Assembly: GCF_022647665.1 (NCBI RefSeq)
Contig: NZ_CP071872.1
Location: 1,240,001 to 1,304,000 of the forward strand
Length of the DNA: 64,000 nt
DNA from: Streptomyces formicae
Lineage (GTDB): Bacteria > Actinomycetota > Actinomycetes > Streptomycetales > Streptomycetaceae
Reading direction: 5' to 3'
Under the pieces are notes generated by a model that did no database searches, was not told where the DNA came from, and saw only the letters and a list, made by a program, of their open reading frames with translations. The translations under genes were made by a program, and so were the position numbers. Position 1 is the stretch's first letter, and each line of letters opens with the position of its first letter. This document shows, in pieces, positions 56,945 through 64,000 of the stretch.

Positions 56945-56975
56945 CCTTAACCGGCGCGATGGGGAGGAGAGCACG

Positions 56976-57704
56976 GTGGGGCATGGCTGGGAGGGCGTCG
57001 TCCTCAAGCTGTTCCGGGGTAAGGACTTCGCATTCACGGTGACCGGCGCCGAGCAGGTCACCGAGCGGTACCGACGGGTCCATCTCGCCGACGGCGGCAT
57101 GCTCGGCGCGACCGGAGTGCACCCGACGATGTGGGTGCGGCTCTGGTTCGACAGTGCGGGCAAACCGCATCAGCGCGCCTACACCCTCGTGGACCCCGAC
57201 CCGGAGGCCGGCACCTTCAGCCTGGAGTTCGCTCTGCACGACGGCTGCGCGAGCGACTGGGCGCGGAAGGCCGGACCCGGCGACACCATCGAGGCGACCG
57301 TCCAGGGCACCGGCTTCGCCGTGCCCGACCCGCTGCCGTCCCGGCTGTTCGTGATCGGCGACCCGGCGTCGCTGCCCGCGATCAACTCCCTGCTCGGCTC
57401 GATGCCGGAAACCCCGGCGACCATCTGGTTCGAGACCCCGCACGAGTCCGACGCCGAGCTGCCGCTCCGCGCCGACGCCCCGCACCACGAGGTGCGCCAC
57501 GTGCCGCGCCGCGACGGAGGCGCGCACCTGGTCGCGGAGATCCGGGCCGCGCTTCCGGGCCTGCTCGGGGGCGACCCGGCGCAGGCGTACGTCTGGATAG
57601 CCTGCGACACCGCGACCACCCGCGCCCTTGCGTCGTACGTCCGCAAGGAACTCGGTGTCCCCAAGGACCGGGTCCACTCGCTGGGTTACTGGCGGTCGTC
57701 CTAG
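56976..57704 (+). CDS. Siderophore-interacting protein (FAD-dependent ferric-siderophore reductase)
   Basis: 242 aa, GTG start with GGGAGGAG upstream. The ViuB/YqjH-type FAD domain has HQRAYTL followed by FSLEFALHDGCASDWA and the GPGD turn. The C-terminal NAD(P)-binding half has LFVIGDPASLPAI and ends in GVPKDRVHSLGYW. It reduces Fe(III) in imported siderophores and releases iron. Divergent from the acylase across the shared iron box. Confidence 0.9.
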   Translation: MGHGWEGVVLKLFRGKDFAFTVTGAEQVTERYRRVHLADGGMLGATGVHPTMWVRLWFDSAGKPHQRAYTLVDPDPEAGTFSLEFALHDGCASDWARKAGPGDTIEATVQGTGFAVPDPLPSRLFVIGDPASLPAINSLLGSMPETPATIWFETPHESDAELPLRADAPHHEVRHVPRRDGGAHLVAEIRAALPGLLGGDPAQAYVWIACDTATTRALASYVRKELGVPKDRVHSLGYWRSS

Positions 57705-58052
57705 GTGCGGTATTTGTCCCGCAATTTCGTTAACGCTCAGGCAACTTCACCGACGCGGCTCCGATATACGAACGCGTCACCCTGATCTCCGTACGGCCGT
57801 GCGGGTGCCGTTCGGACCGGCCGGGTCGCGCCATGTCGCCCCGGCCGGTCGCCTTTTCCTTCTTTCCTTCTTCCGTTCTTTCCTTCCTCGTTGCCGCCGC
57901 ACGGGTGAGATCTCGCGTCCCGACAGGTGCGGCTTCTGCCCCTCAGCTGCGCGGCGCTGAAGAATATGACGGACACACATGCGATTCGGGGCGTGTCGTA
58001 AACACGCGCAACTGCAGTGTGTTCACTTCGCGTTCCGCGAGGAAGGCATCTG
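57705..58052. other. Intergenic region before the collagen-like gene
   Basis: About 350 bp without a gene. It contains the SIP terminator (57815-57850), a T/C-rich run (57851-57892) and then an AT-richer stretch (about 57955-58030) likely to hold the promoter of the next gene, including a GCGTGT...ACACGC inverted repeat near 57991-58009. Confidence 0.5.
57815..57850 (+). terminator. Terminator after the siderophore-interacting protein
   Basis: GACCGGCCGGG and CCCGGCCGGTC form a perfect 11-bp stem (14-nt loop), followed by the T/C-rich run GCCTTTTCCTTCTTTCC, unusually close to a classical intrinsic terminator for this genome. Confidence 0.85.
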
Positions 58053-58085
58053 GTGAGCCGTAAAACCACCGTAATTCCCGCGTGA
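58053..58085 (+). CDS. Possible 10-codon leader ORF coupled to the collagen-like gene
   Basis: GTG 58053 with an excellent ribosome site GAGGAAGG (58039-58046) encodes [10 protein letters not shown] and ends at TGA 58083-58085, overlapping the GTG start of the collagen-like gene (GTGA). The downstream GTG has no ribosome site of its own. It is either a translated leader that couples translation or the true start followed by a frameshift. Confidence 0.45.
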   Translation: MSRKTTVIPA

Positions 58086-58783
58086 AAACAGCCACATTGG
58101 TTTCGGCGAGCACGCTCGCCCTGGCGCTCAACGTGGTCCCGAGTGCCGCGGCCTTCGCCGACGCGATCCACAGGGCTGGTGACGGGCACAGCTTGGGACT
58201 GCCCGGCCCGAACGGTGCCACTACCGCTGACCGCGACGGTGACCGCGACCGCGGGCCGAAGGGGGACCGCGGGCCGAAGGGAGACGGGGGCAGGACGGGA
58301 CCGCAGGGACCGCAAGGTGTCCCGGGCGCCCAGGGTCCGCAGGGCGACATCGGTGTCGGTACGCAGGGCCCGCAGGGCGATGCCGGTGTGGCGGGGCCGC
58401 AGGGCGACGCCGGTGTGGCAGGTCCGCAAGGTGGTACCGGTGCCCAGGGTCCGCAGGGCGAGATCGGTGTGGGTATGCAGGGCCCGCAGGGCGTGCAGGG
58501 CGGCACTGGTGTGCAGGGTCCACAGGGCTTCCAGGGCGACCAGGCCGCTCTCGTCGGCTACATCCGCATCGACCAGACTCCGGCGGCCAATGAGTCGAGT
58601 GTCGAGTGCGATCCGGGCGACCTCGCCACTGGAGGCGGCGCCGACCCCGCGGTCGACACGGCCGTCGACTACAACGGGCCGATCCCCGCCGTCGACGGGG
58701 CCGAGCCCACCGGGTGGCAGGTCACGAGCGAGTCGGCGACCGTCCTTACCGCCTCCGTGGTCTGTCTCGACCGGACGCCGTAG
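58082..58783 (+). CDS. Secreted collagen-like repeat protein
   Basis: 233 aa from GTG 58082. A signal peptide ([21 protein letters not shown], cleavage near AFA) is followed by about 30 Gly-X-Y triplets at about residues 40-157, dominated by GPQ, GPK and GDx, forming a predicted triple helix. The C-terminal globular segment of about 75 residues has two cysteines (VECDPGD and VVCLD) that may form a disulfide. No LPXTG or membrane anchor, so it is free or surface-bound. Start uncertain because of the overlapping leader ORF. Function unknown; bacterial collagen-like proteins often mediate adhesion or spore-surface properties. Confidence 0.75.
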   Translation: MKTATLVSASTLALALNVVPSAAAFADAIHRAGDGHSLGLPGPNGATTADRDGDRDRGPKGDRGPKGDGGRTGPQGPQGVPGAQGPQGDIGVGTQGPQGDAGVAGPQGDAGVAGPQGGTGAQGPQGEIGVGMQGPQGVQGGTGVQGPQGFQGDQAALVGYIRIDQTPAANESSVECDPGDLATGGGADPAVDTAVDYNGPIPAVDGAEPTGWQVTSESATVLTASVVCLDRTP

Positions 58784-58816
58784 ACGAACGACACGGTCGA
58801 GCGAAGCACCGTCCGG

Positions 58817-58847
58817 GACCCCGGGGCCGCCGCAGGCGCCCGGGGTC
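58817..58847. terminator. Bidirectional terminator between collagen-like gene and S9 peptidase
   Basis: GACCCCGGG and CCCGGGGTC form a 9-bp perfect stem with a 13-nt loop between two convergent genes. Confidence 0.7.
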
Positions 58848-58874
58848 TCGCACTGCCACCGCCCAGTGGGTGCG

Positions 58875-61025
58875 CTACGCCGTGCCCAACGCCCGCTTCA
58901 GGAAGTCCACCTGCAGAAGCAGCAGGTTCTCCGCCACCTGCTCCTGCGGAGTCATGTGCGTCACCCCACTGAGCGGCAGCAGCTCATGGGGGCGGCCCGC
59001 TGCCAGCAGAGCCGAGGACAGGCGGAGGCTGTGGGCCATCACCACATTGTCGTCCGCGAGGCCGTGGATGATCATCAGCGGCCTCGCCGGCTCCGCCGCC
59101 CCGCTCAGACCGTCGTCCGTGACGAGCGAGTTCGCCGCGTACACCTCCGGCTGCTCACCGGGCAGCCCCAGATAGCGCTCCGTGTAGTGGGTGTCGTACA
59201 GCCGCCAGTCCGTCACCGGTGCCCCCGCGACCCCCGCGTGGAAGACGTCGGGCCGCCGCAGCACCGCCAGGGCGGCCAGATAACCGCCGTACGACCAGCC
59301 CCGGATCGCCACCCGGCCGAGATCCAGCGGATACCGCCCGGCGAGGTCCCGCAGCGCCTCGATCTGGTCGTCCAGGGTCAGCGTGAAATCGTCCTTGACC
59401 GCCTTCTCCCAGGCAGGGGAGCGGCCCGGCGTGCCACGCCCGTCCGCCACGACCACCGCGAAGCCCTGGTCCGCGAACCACTGGGAGGTGAGATGCGGAT
59501 TGTGTGCCGCGACCACACGCTGCCCGTGCGGACCGCCGTACGGATCCAGCAGCACGGGGAGCGCACCGTCCGACTCCGTGTACCCGGTCGGCAGCAGCAC
59601 GGCGCACGGAATCCGCCGTGCGCCCCCCTCGGTGAAGGTCACCCGCGCGGACAGCACCGCCTGCTCCGCGTACGAGGCGATCACCGCGACCTGCTTCCCC
59701 TCCCGCAGCACCTGCACCGTCGTCCTGCCCACCTCCGGCCGCGCCGACGCCAGCACCGTCACCGCCCCCGACCGCACGGCCGAGTGCACCCCCGCGCCCT
59801 CGGAGACCCGCTCGACCCCCAGCTCGTTGACCCGGTACACATGGATCTCGCCGGTCTCGGGCAGCTCCGCCTCCTCACCCGCCGACGCCGAGATCAGGAC
59901 ATCCGAATCCCCGATGTCCAGCACCGCCCGCACATGCAACTGCGCCCCGGTCAGCGGCCGGTCACCCACCGACAGGACCCGCGCGCCGCCCTCGTCCGCG
60001 ACCCGCACCAGCCGCCCGTCCGGGGCCCACGCGGGCGTCCCGGCCGCCGGCTCCACCCACACCGGGTCCTCGTCCACGTGCACCGTGCGCGTCGCGCCCG
60101 TCTCCTCGTCGGCCGAGAGATGCAGCGCCGTGCGCTGGTCCCGGGTCTGGACGAGCAGCAGCGGAGCCCCGGACGGCGACCAGTGCACCCGCGCCAGATA
60201 CGGATACCGCTCCCGGTCCCAGACGACCTCGGTCCGCGCTCCGTCGAGCCCCACCAGATAGAGCCGCACCTCCGCGTTGGCCGTCCCCGCCGCCGGGTAC
60301 GCGACCGGCGTCGGCTCCCGGTCCGGATGCGCCGGATCCGCCATCCACCAGCGCTGCACGGGCGCTTCGTCGACGCGCGCCACGAGCAGACGGTCGCTGC
60401 CGGGCCCCCACCAGAAGCCGCGCGTCCGGCCCATCTCCTCCGCCGCCAGGAACTCCGCGACGGCGTAGGTCGTCCGCGCGTTCTCCGGCTCGGCCAGCGC
60501 CCGGTCCCCGTCCCCCTCCGCGCCGATCACCCGCAGCGCGCCCTTCGCCGCGTACGCCACGAAGCGCCCGTCCGGCGAGGGCCGCGGGTCGATCACCGGC
60601 CCCGCCGCGGGCAGTTCACGCGCCGTGCCGGCCCGCAGCTCCGCCGTGAACAGCCGCCCCGACAGCGCGAACGCCGCCAACTCCGCCTCGCTGTCCACGG
60701 CGTAGCCCACGATGCCGCCGGACCCCTCACGGCTGCGCTCCCGTCGCGCCCGCTCCTCGGCCGGCAACTCCTCCTCGGCGCCGCCCAGCAGCGCGTCCGG
60801 ATCCGCGGCGACCCGCTCGCGCACCTCCCCGTCGAGGTCGAGCACCCAGAGCCGGTGGGCCCGCTCCGTCCCTGAAGGGGAGCGCAGGAACACCACCCGG
60901 GAGCCGTCCGGCGACACCGTGAACGCGCGCGGTGCGCCCAGCATGAAGCGCTGCGTTCTGGCGTACTGGCGGGGGAAGGAGAGCGGGGCCGATGCCGGGA
61001 GGGGCTGCTGCTGCCTGGAGGTCAT
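58875..61025 (-). CDS. S9-family prolyl oligopeptidase (DPP-IV-like)
   Basis: 716 aa from ATG 61025. The N-terminal two-thirds form a beta-propeller (for example TVSPDGSRVVFLRSPSG) and the C-terminal alpha/beta-hydrolase has the nucleophile Ser in GWSYGGYLA, Asp in GLADDNV and His in SGVTHM. No signal peptide, so cytosolic; it would cleave short peptides after Pro or Ala. The gene appears leaderless: TAGATT lies 7 nt before the ATG and no ribosome site is present. Peptide-import operons nearby fit a peptide-catabolic role, by context only. Confidence 0.9.
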   Translation of the reverse strand: MTSRQQQPLPASAPLSFPRQYARTQRFMLGAPRAFTVSPDGSRVVFLRSPSGTERAHRLWVLDLDGEVRERVAADPDALLGGAEEELPAEERARRERSREGSGGIVGYAVDSEAELAAFALSGRLFTAELRAGTARELPAAGPVIDPRPSPDGRFVAYAAKGALRVIGAEGDGDRALAEPENARTTYAVAEFLAAEEMGRTRGFWWGPGSDRLLVARVDEAPVQRWWMADPAHPDREPTPVAYPAAGTANAEVRLYLVGLDGARTEVVWDRERYPYLARVHWSPSGAPLLLVQTRDQRTALHLSADEETGATRTVHVDEDPVWVEPAAGTPAWAPDGRLVRVADEGGARVLSVGDRPLTGAQLHVRAVLDIGDSDVLISASAGEEAELPETGEIHVYRVNELGVERVSEGAGVHSAVRSGAVTVLASARPEVGRTTVQVLREGKQVAVIASYAEQAVLSARVTFTEGGARRIPCAVLLPTGYTESDGALPVLLDPYGGPHGQRVVAAHNPHLTSQWFADQGFAVVVADGRGTPGRSPAWEKAVKDDFTLTLDDQIEALRDLAGRYPLDLGRVAIRGWSYGGYLAALAVLRRPDVFHAGVAGAPVTDWRLYDTHYTERYLGLPGEQPEVYAANSLVTDDGLSGAAEPARPLMIIHGLADDNVVMAHSLRLSSALLAAGRPHELLPLSGVTHMTPQEQVAENLLLLQVDFLKRALGTA

Positions 61026-61032
61026 GTGGCCG

Positions 61033-61038
61033 AATCTA
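61033..61038 (-). promoter_or_regulatory. Leaderless -10 element of the S9 peptidase
   Basis: TAGATT on the minus strand ends exactly 7 nt before the ATG at 61025; there is no Shine-Dalgarno sequence. Confidence 0.55.
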
Positions 61039-61192
61039 GTGCCGTGCGCCCCCGTGTGCTGCCGTGCACCGATCAATGCGTGGGAGCGGATAGTTATGAT
61101 CCGTACCGCCAGGTGGGTATGAACCTCCCGGCACAGGCAGGCTGACCGTTCCCGACCGCGTTTCTGTCGACCATCTGTGGAGGTGAACCGCC

Positions 61193-61387
61193 GTGGCACT
61201 CTCGATTTCGGCGGTGGTGCTGCTGGCGATCATCGTCTTCCTGCTCGTCAAGAAATCGGGACTCAAGGCCGGGCACGCCGCGGTGTGCATGCTGCTCGGC
61301 TTCTATCTGGCCAGCTCGTCCATCGCGCCCACGATCAGCGAGCTGACCACGAACGTGGCGGGCATGATCGGCGGCATCAAGTTCTAG
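61193..61387 (+). CDS. Small membrane protein
   Basis: 64 aa, GTG start with GGAGGTG upstream. Two hydrophobic helices (about 4-19 and 28-46, LCMLLGFYLA-type) separated by KKSGLKAGHA. It resembles small membrane proteins found next to mshB in Streptomyces, by recollection. No function is known. Confidence 0.75.
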   Translation: MALSISAVVLLAIIVFLLVKKSGLKAGHAAVCMLLGFYLASSSIAPTISELTTNVAGMIGGIKF

Positions 61388-61448
61388 GGCCTGACCCACC
61401 GGACACCCTCCAGCCCCTTCCACCTCCGGGACCGGTCGCGCGGCCTCG

Positions 61449-61454
61449 TAGGCT
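61449..61454 (+). promoter_or_regulatory. Possible leaderless -10 element of mshB
   Basis: TAGGCT ends 6 nt before ATG 61461. The intervening GGGG could alternatively serve as a weak ribosome site. Confidence 0.4.
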
Positions 61455-61460
61455 GGGGCC

Positions 61461-62372
61461 ATGACGGACCCGGACCTGCCGGCCCGTCGTCTGCTGCTGG
61501 TGCACGCGCACCCCGACGACGAGTCGATCAACAATGGCGCCACCATGGCGCGGTACGCCGCCGAGGGCGTCCACGTCACGCTCGTGACGTGCACCCTCGG
61601 CGAGGAGGGCGAGGTCATCCCGCCCGAGCTCGCCCATCTCGCCGCCGACAAGGAGGACCGGCTCGGTCCGCACCGGGTCGGCGAACTGGCCGCCGCCATG
61701 GCCGAGCTGGGCGTCTCGGACCACCGCTTCCTCGGCGGCCCCGGCCGCTTCCGGGACTCCGGGATGATGGGTCTGCCCCAGAACCGCCGCCCCGGTGCCT
61801 TCTGGAGCACGGACGTCGACGAGGCCGCCCCGTACCTCGTCGAGGTGATCCGCACGGTACGGCCGCAGGTCCTCGTCACGTACGACCCCAACGGTGGCTA
61901 CGGCCACCCCGACCACATCCAGGCGCACCGCGTCGCGATGCGGGCCGCCGAACTCGCCGCCGAACCGGCGTTCCGCCGCGATCTCGGCGCCCCGCACACC
62001 ATCGCCAAGATCTACTGGAACCGGGTGCCGCGCTCGGTCGCCGAGGAGGGCTTCGCACGCCTGCGGGCCACGGCGGCCGAATCCGGGACGGCCGTGGCAT
62101 TCCCCGGCATCGCGGAAGTCGGCGACATTCCCGGCGTCGTGGACGACGCGCAGATCACCGCCGGGATCGACGGCACCGCGTACGCCGGCCGGAAGGCGGC
62201 GGCGATGCGCGCCCACGCCACCCAGATCGCGGTCGACGGCCCCTTCTTCGCGCTGTCGAACGATCTCGGCCAGCCCCTGTTCACCAGCGAGTACTACCAG
62301 TTGGTCCGTGGCGAATCCGGCGCACCGGCCGGTGAGCGTGAGAGCGACCTGTTCGAGGGAGTGGCGTCATGA
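61461..62372 (+). CDS. mshB: Mycothiol deacetylase MshB
   Basis: 303 aa, LmbE/PIG-L fold. Zinc ligands are visible in [13 protein letters not shown] (H17, D20) and a third in [12 protein letters not shown]; the general base Asp is in AHPDD. MshB removes acetate from GlcNAc-inositol in mycothiol biosynthesis, the main actinobacterial low-molecular-weight thiol. In S. coelicolor mshB is SCO5126, close to bldK (SCO5112-5116), which agrees with the peptide transporters upstream here. The next gene overlaps by 4 bp. Confidence 0.92.
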   Translation: MTDPDLPARRLLLVHAHPDDESINNGATMARYAAEGVHVTLVTCTLGEEGEVIPPELAHLAADKEDRLGPHRVGELAAAMAELGVSDHRFLGGPGRFRDSGMMGLPQNRRPGAFWSTDVDEAAPYLVEVIRTVRPQVLVTYDPNGGYGHPDHIQAHRVAMRAAELAAEPAFRRDLGAPHTIAKIYWNRVPRSVAEEGFARLRATAAESGTAVAFPGIAEVGDIPGVVDDAQITAGIDGTAYAGRKAAAMRAHATQIAVDGPFFALSNDLGQPLFTSEYYQLVRGESGAPAGERESDLFEGVAS

Positions 62373-62770
62373 CCGAGCCCGGAGCGTGGCTGACCAGTGC
62401 CCCGAAGCCCGGACGGATCGCCGGATACCTGGGCCTCGCCGTCCTCGGCTTCGTGGTCGGGACCGCCGGGTCGCTGGTCCAAACCGCCTGGTTCCCGGGC
62501 GGGTTGCTGCTGGCGCTGCTCGGTACCGCGGGGGCCTTCTACGGCGGACTGCGCGCCACCGGCACCCAGCTGGGCGTGCTCGCGCCCGCGGCCGGCTGGA
62601 TCGTGGCGGTGCTGCTGCTGAGCGCGGGACGCCCGGAGGGCGACGGCCTCTTCGCGGGCGGTCTCGGCGAGATCGTCTTCCTGCTGGGCGGAATGGCCGT
62701 GGCTGTGATCTGTGCCACCATGACGCGGTTGCCGCAACCGGGCGGCCCCGGAGGCCGACTTGGCACGTGA
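62369..62770 (+). CDS. Integral membrane protein, DUF6113-like
   Basis: 133 aa, ATG overlapping the mshB stop (ATGA). Four hydrophobic helices (about 17-38, 43-63, 68-87 and 98-116) and a cytoplasmic tail. Co-transcribed with mshB, as often in Streptomyces. No enzymatic motif; function unknown. Confidence 0.75.
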   Translation: MTEPGAWLTSAPKPGRIAGYLGLAVLGFVVGTAGSLVQTAWFPGGLLLALLGTAGAFYGGLRATGTQLGVLAPAAGWIVAVLLLSAGRPEGDGLFAGGLGEIVFLLGGMAVAVICATMTRLPQPGGPGGRLGT

Positions 62771-62942
62771 CGTGTCCCGTCTCAGGCCGAAATGACCACG
62801 CGCCCCTGGGTGGGTGCGGAACCCCGCTTCCCGCAGTCGCCGGGTGCGGACCGGCGGCGGCCAGTATGGTGGTGCGCGCCGCCGAGCCGCCCGCAGTGGT
62901 ACCAGAAAGAACGGGCGGTGGAGCCAATCGGGAGAACCTGCT

Positions 62943-64000
62943 TTGAGTCGTGAAACTGACAGTTCGTCCTCCGGCCCGCAGGGCCGGGGTGGAGCCGCGT
63001 ACCCCTCGGGGACACCGCCGTACGGATCCCGCCAGTATCCGTCGCTGCACCCCACGCAGGACGCTCCGGACGAGAGAGCCGAGCCTGCGGCCGCTCCGCA
63101 GCCGGACGAGCCCAGGACCGAGACCACGCTGACCACGCGCATCCGGATCAACATTCCGGGCTCGCGGCCGATTCCTCCGGTCGTCATGCGTACGCCGATG
63201 AGCGACATCGACGCGCGCAAGAACGCGGGCGGCCCGAACGGTGCGACTGGCACCGGCACCGGCACCGGCACCGGCACCGGCACCGGCGGCGCGAAGGGCG
63301 GCGAGGGCGAGCGGGTGGCGGAGCGCACCGGCGGTATGCCGCGGCCCGCAGGAGTCACGGACGCACCGGCCGCGCAGGGTGGCGGCGGCCGACGAGCGGA
63401 GGCCCCGCCGGCCGCGGCGGAGAAGCCGGCCGAGGAGAAGACCAGCGACTGGTTCGCGCCGCGCAAGGCGCCGAGCCCGGCGCCGGCCGCGCCGCCCGCT
63501 CCCTCGGCGCCGTCCGCTCCCGTCCCGGGGCCGGCGGCTGCCCCCGACGGGCCGAAGCCGCACGCCGGTCCGGGCGGATCCGGTGGTCCGGGTGCACCCG
63601 GCGGTCCCGGCGGTCCGCGCCCCGGTGGCTCGCTGAGCGACCTCGCGGCCCATGCGGACGCGCCGGGCGCCGGCCGTGGCACGCCACCGTTCGGCCTGCG
63701 CCCGCCCGGCGCCCAGGGCCGTCCGGGTCCCGTCGGCCCCACGACGGGTCCGGCCACCGGCAGTTCGCCGTTCGCCCCCGGAGCCGGTGGCGGTGCGCCG
63801 CAGATGAGCGACGACACGGCCGTGCTGACCCCGCAGAAGCCCGCGACGGGTCCCGGCGCGGGCATGGGCCCGGGACCGGGTCCGGGACCGGGTCCGGGTC
63901 CGGTGGCCCCCGGCGGCAACGTCTCGGGTGACACTCTCACGAGCGGCATCCCGGTGGTCCCGTCCTCGGACCACCGTTCGCCGTTCGCACCCCCGGTACC
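62943..64000 (+). CDS. Pro/Gly/Ala-rich protein, 3' truncated by window end
   Basis: At least 352 codons, open at the right edge. TTG 62943 is proposed as start, with GGGAG 8 nt upstream (first residues MSRETDSSSSGPQGRGGAAY). The visible part is disordered, with a TG repeat (ACCGGC units, 63250-63289) and PG-rich tracts. A short ordered stretch TLTTRIRINIPGSRPIPPVVMRTPMSD (split around residue 70) is the only conserved-looking segment. A membrane or enzymatic domain may follow beyond the window. Identity unknown. Confidence 0.65.
   Translation, partial: MSRETDSSSSGPQGRGGAAYPSGTPPYGSRQYPSLHPTQDAPDERAEPAAAPQPDEPRTETTLTTRIRINIPGSRPIPPVVMRTPMSDIDARKNAGGPNGATGTGTGTGTGTGTGGAKGGEGERVAERTGGMPRPAGVTDAPAAQGGGGRRAEAPPAAAEKPAEEKTSDWFAPRKAPSPAPAAPPAPSAPSAPVPGPAAAPDGPKPHAGPGGSGGPGAPGGPGGPRPGGSLSDLAAHADAPGAGRGTPPFGLRPPGAQGRPGPVGPTTGPATGSSPFAPGAGGGAPQMSDDTAVLTPQKPATGPGAGMGPGPGPGPGPGPVAPGGNVSGDTLTSGIPVVPSSDHRSPFAPPV

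Noticed and set aside
58250..58550. Regular short repeats that superficially resemble a CRISPR array
   Set aside because: They are in-frame Gly-X-Y codon repeats of the collagen-like gene, with no equal-length repeat and spacer pattern and no cas genes.
58143..60875. A 910-codon plus-strand frame across the collagen-like and S9 genes
   Set aside because: It reads the collagen-like gene out of frame and then the antisense of the peptidase; Arg/Pro-rich with no family features.

Overview
The window is ordinary high-GC actinobacterial chromosome, almost certainly Streptomyces. The signs are strong third-position GC in every real gene, GTG starts, leaderless promoters (TANNNT 6-7 nt before the start codon), mycothiol biosynthesis (mshB), a DasR-type operator in front of a chitinase, an IdeR/DmdR-type iron box, and many regulators and secreted enzymes. 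No rRNA or tRNA gene, CRISPR array, IS element or phage gene was seen.

Layout. 1-3.1 kb: a VanR/VanS-type two-component pair followed by a membrane-anchored endonuclease/exonuclease/phosphatase-fold protein resembling VanJ/StaP. 3.3-6.8 kb: an MNT/HEPN toxin-antitoxin-like pair and an HhH-SNF2 helicase. 6.8-15.1 kb: threonine-synthase-like PLP enzyme, secreted subtilase, GH18 chitinase (dre operator), GntR/UTRA regulator, NCS1 permease with a Cys-rich tail, a SPOR mini-protein and a Nudix hydrolase. 15.3-21.5 kb: a stand-alone RsbW-like kinase, an 889-aa PAS-GAF-PP2C-HATPase regulator, and a TPM/PspA membrane-stress operon. 21.7-26.6 kb: methyltransferase and a second succinate dehydrogenase (Sdh1-type) operon. 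26.9-31.5 kb: an orphan peptide-binding lipoprotein and TypA/BipA. 32-37.9 kb: a five-gene oligopeptide ABC operon (BldK-type).

38.5-47.4 kb holds the most interesting locus. It is a tightly coupled six-gene operon with two KASIII-like condensing enzymes, an OleC-like beta-lactone synthetase, an OleD-like reductase, a one-module C-A-T NRPS and a formyltransferase. This gene set and order match my memory of the lipstatin operon lstABCDEF (beta-lactone pancreatic-lipase inhibitor). LstA and LstB would join two acyl-CoAs head to head, LstD would reduce the beta-ketone, and LstC would close the beta-lactone. LstE would load an amino acid and esterify it to the side-chain hydroxyl, and LstF would formylate its amine. 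No OleB (beta-lactone decarboxylase) is present, so the lactone should persist. The operon sits between two paralogous oligopeptide ABC operons and is preceded by an AT-richer 640-bp region, which suggests an insertion into a conserved neighbourhood.

47.5-54.2 kb: a GNAT protein and the second oligopeptide ABC operon. 54.2-57.7 kb: a divergent iron-box promoter driving a penicillin-acylase-family Ntn hydrolase plus an IucB/MbtK-like acyltransferase on one side, and a siderophore-interacting flavin reductase on the other. 58-64 kb: a collagen-like secreted protein, an S9 peptidase, a small membrane protein, mshB, a DUF6113-like membrane protein, and a truncated Pro/Gly-rich protein that runs off the end.
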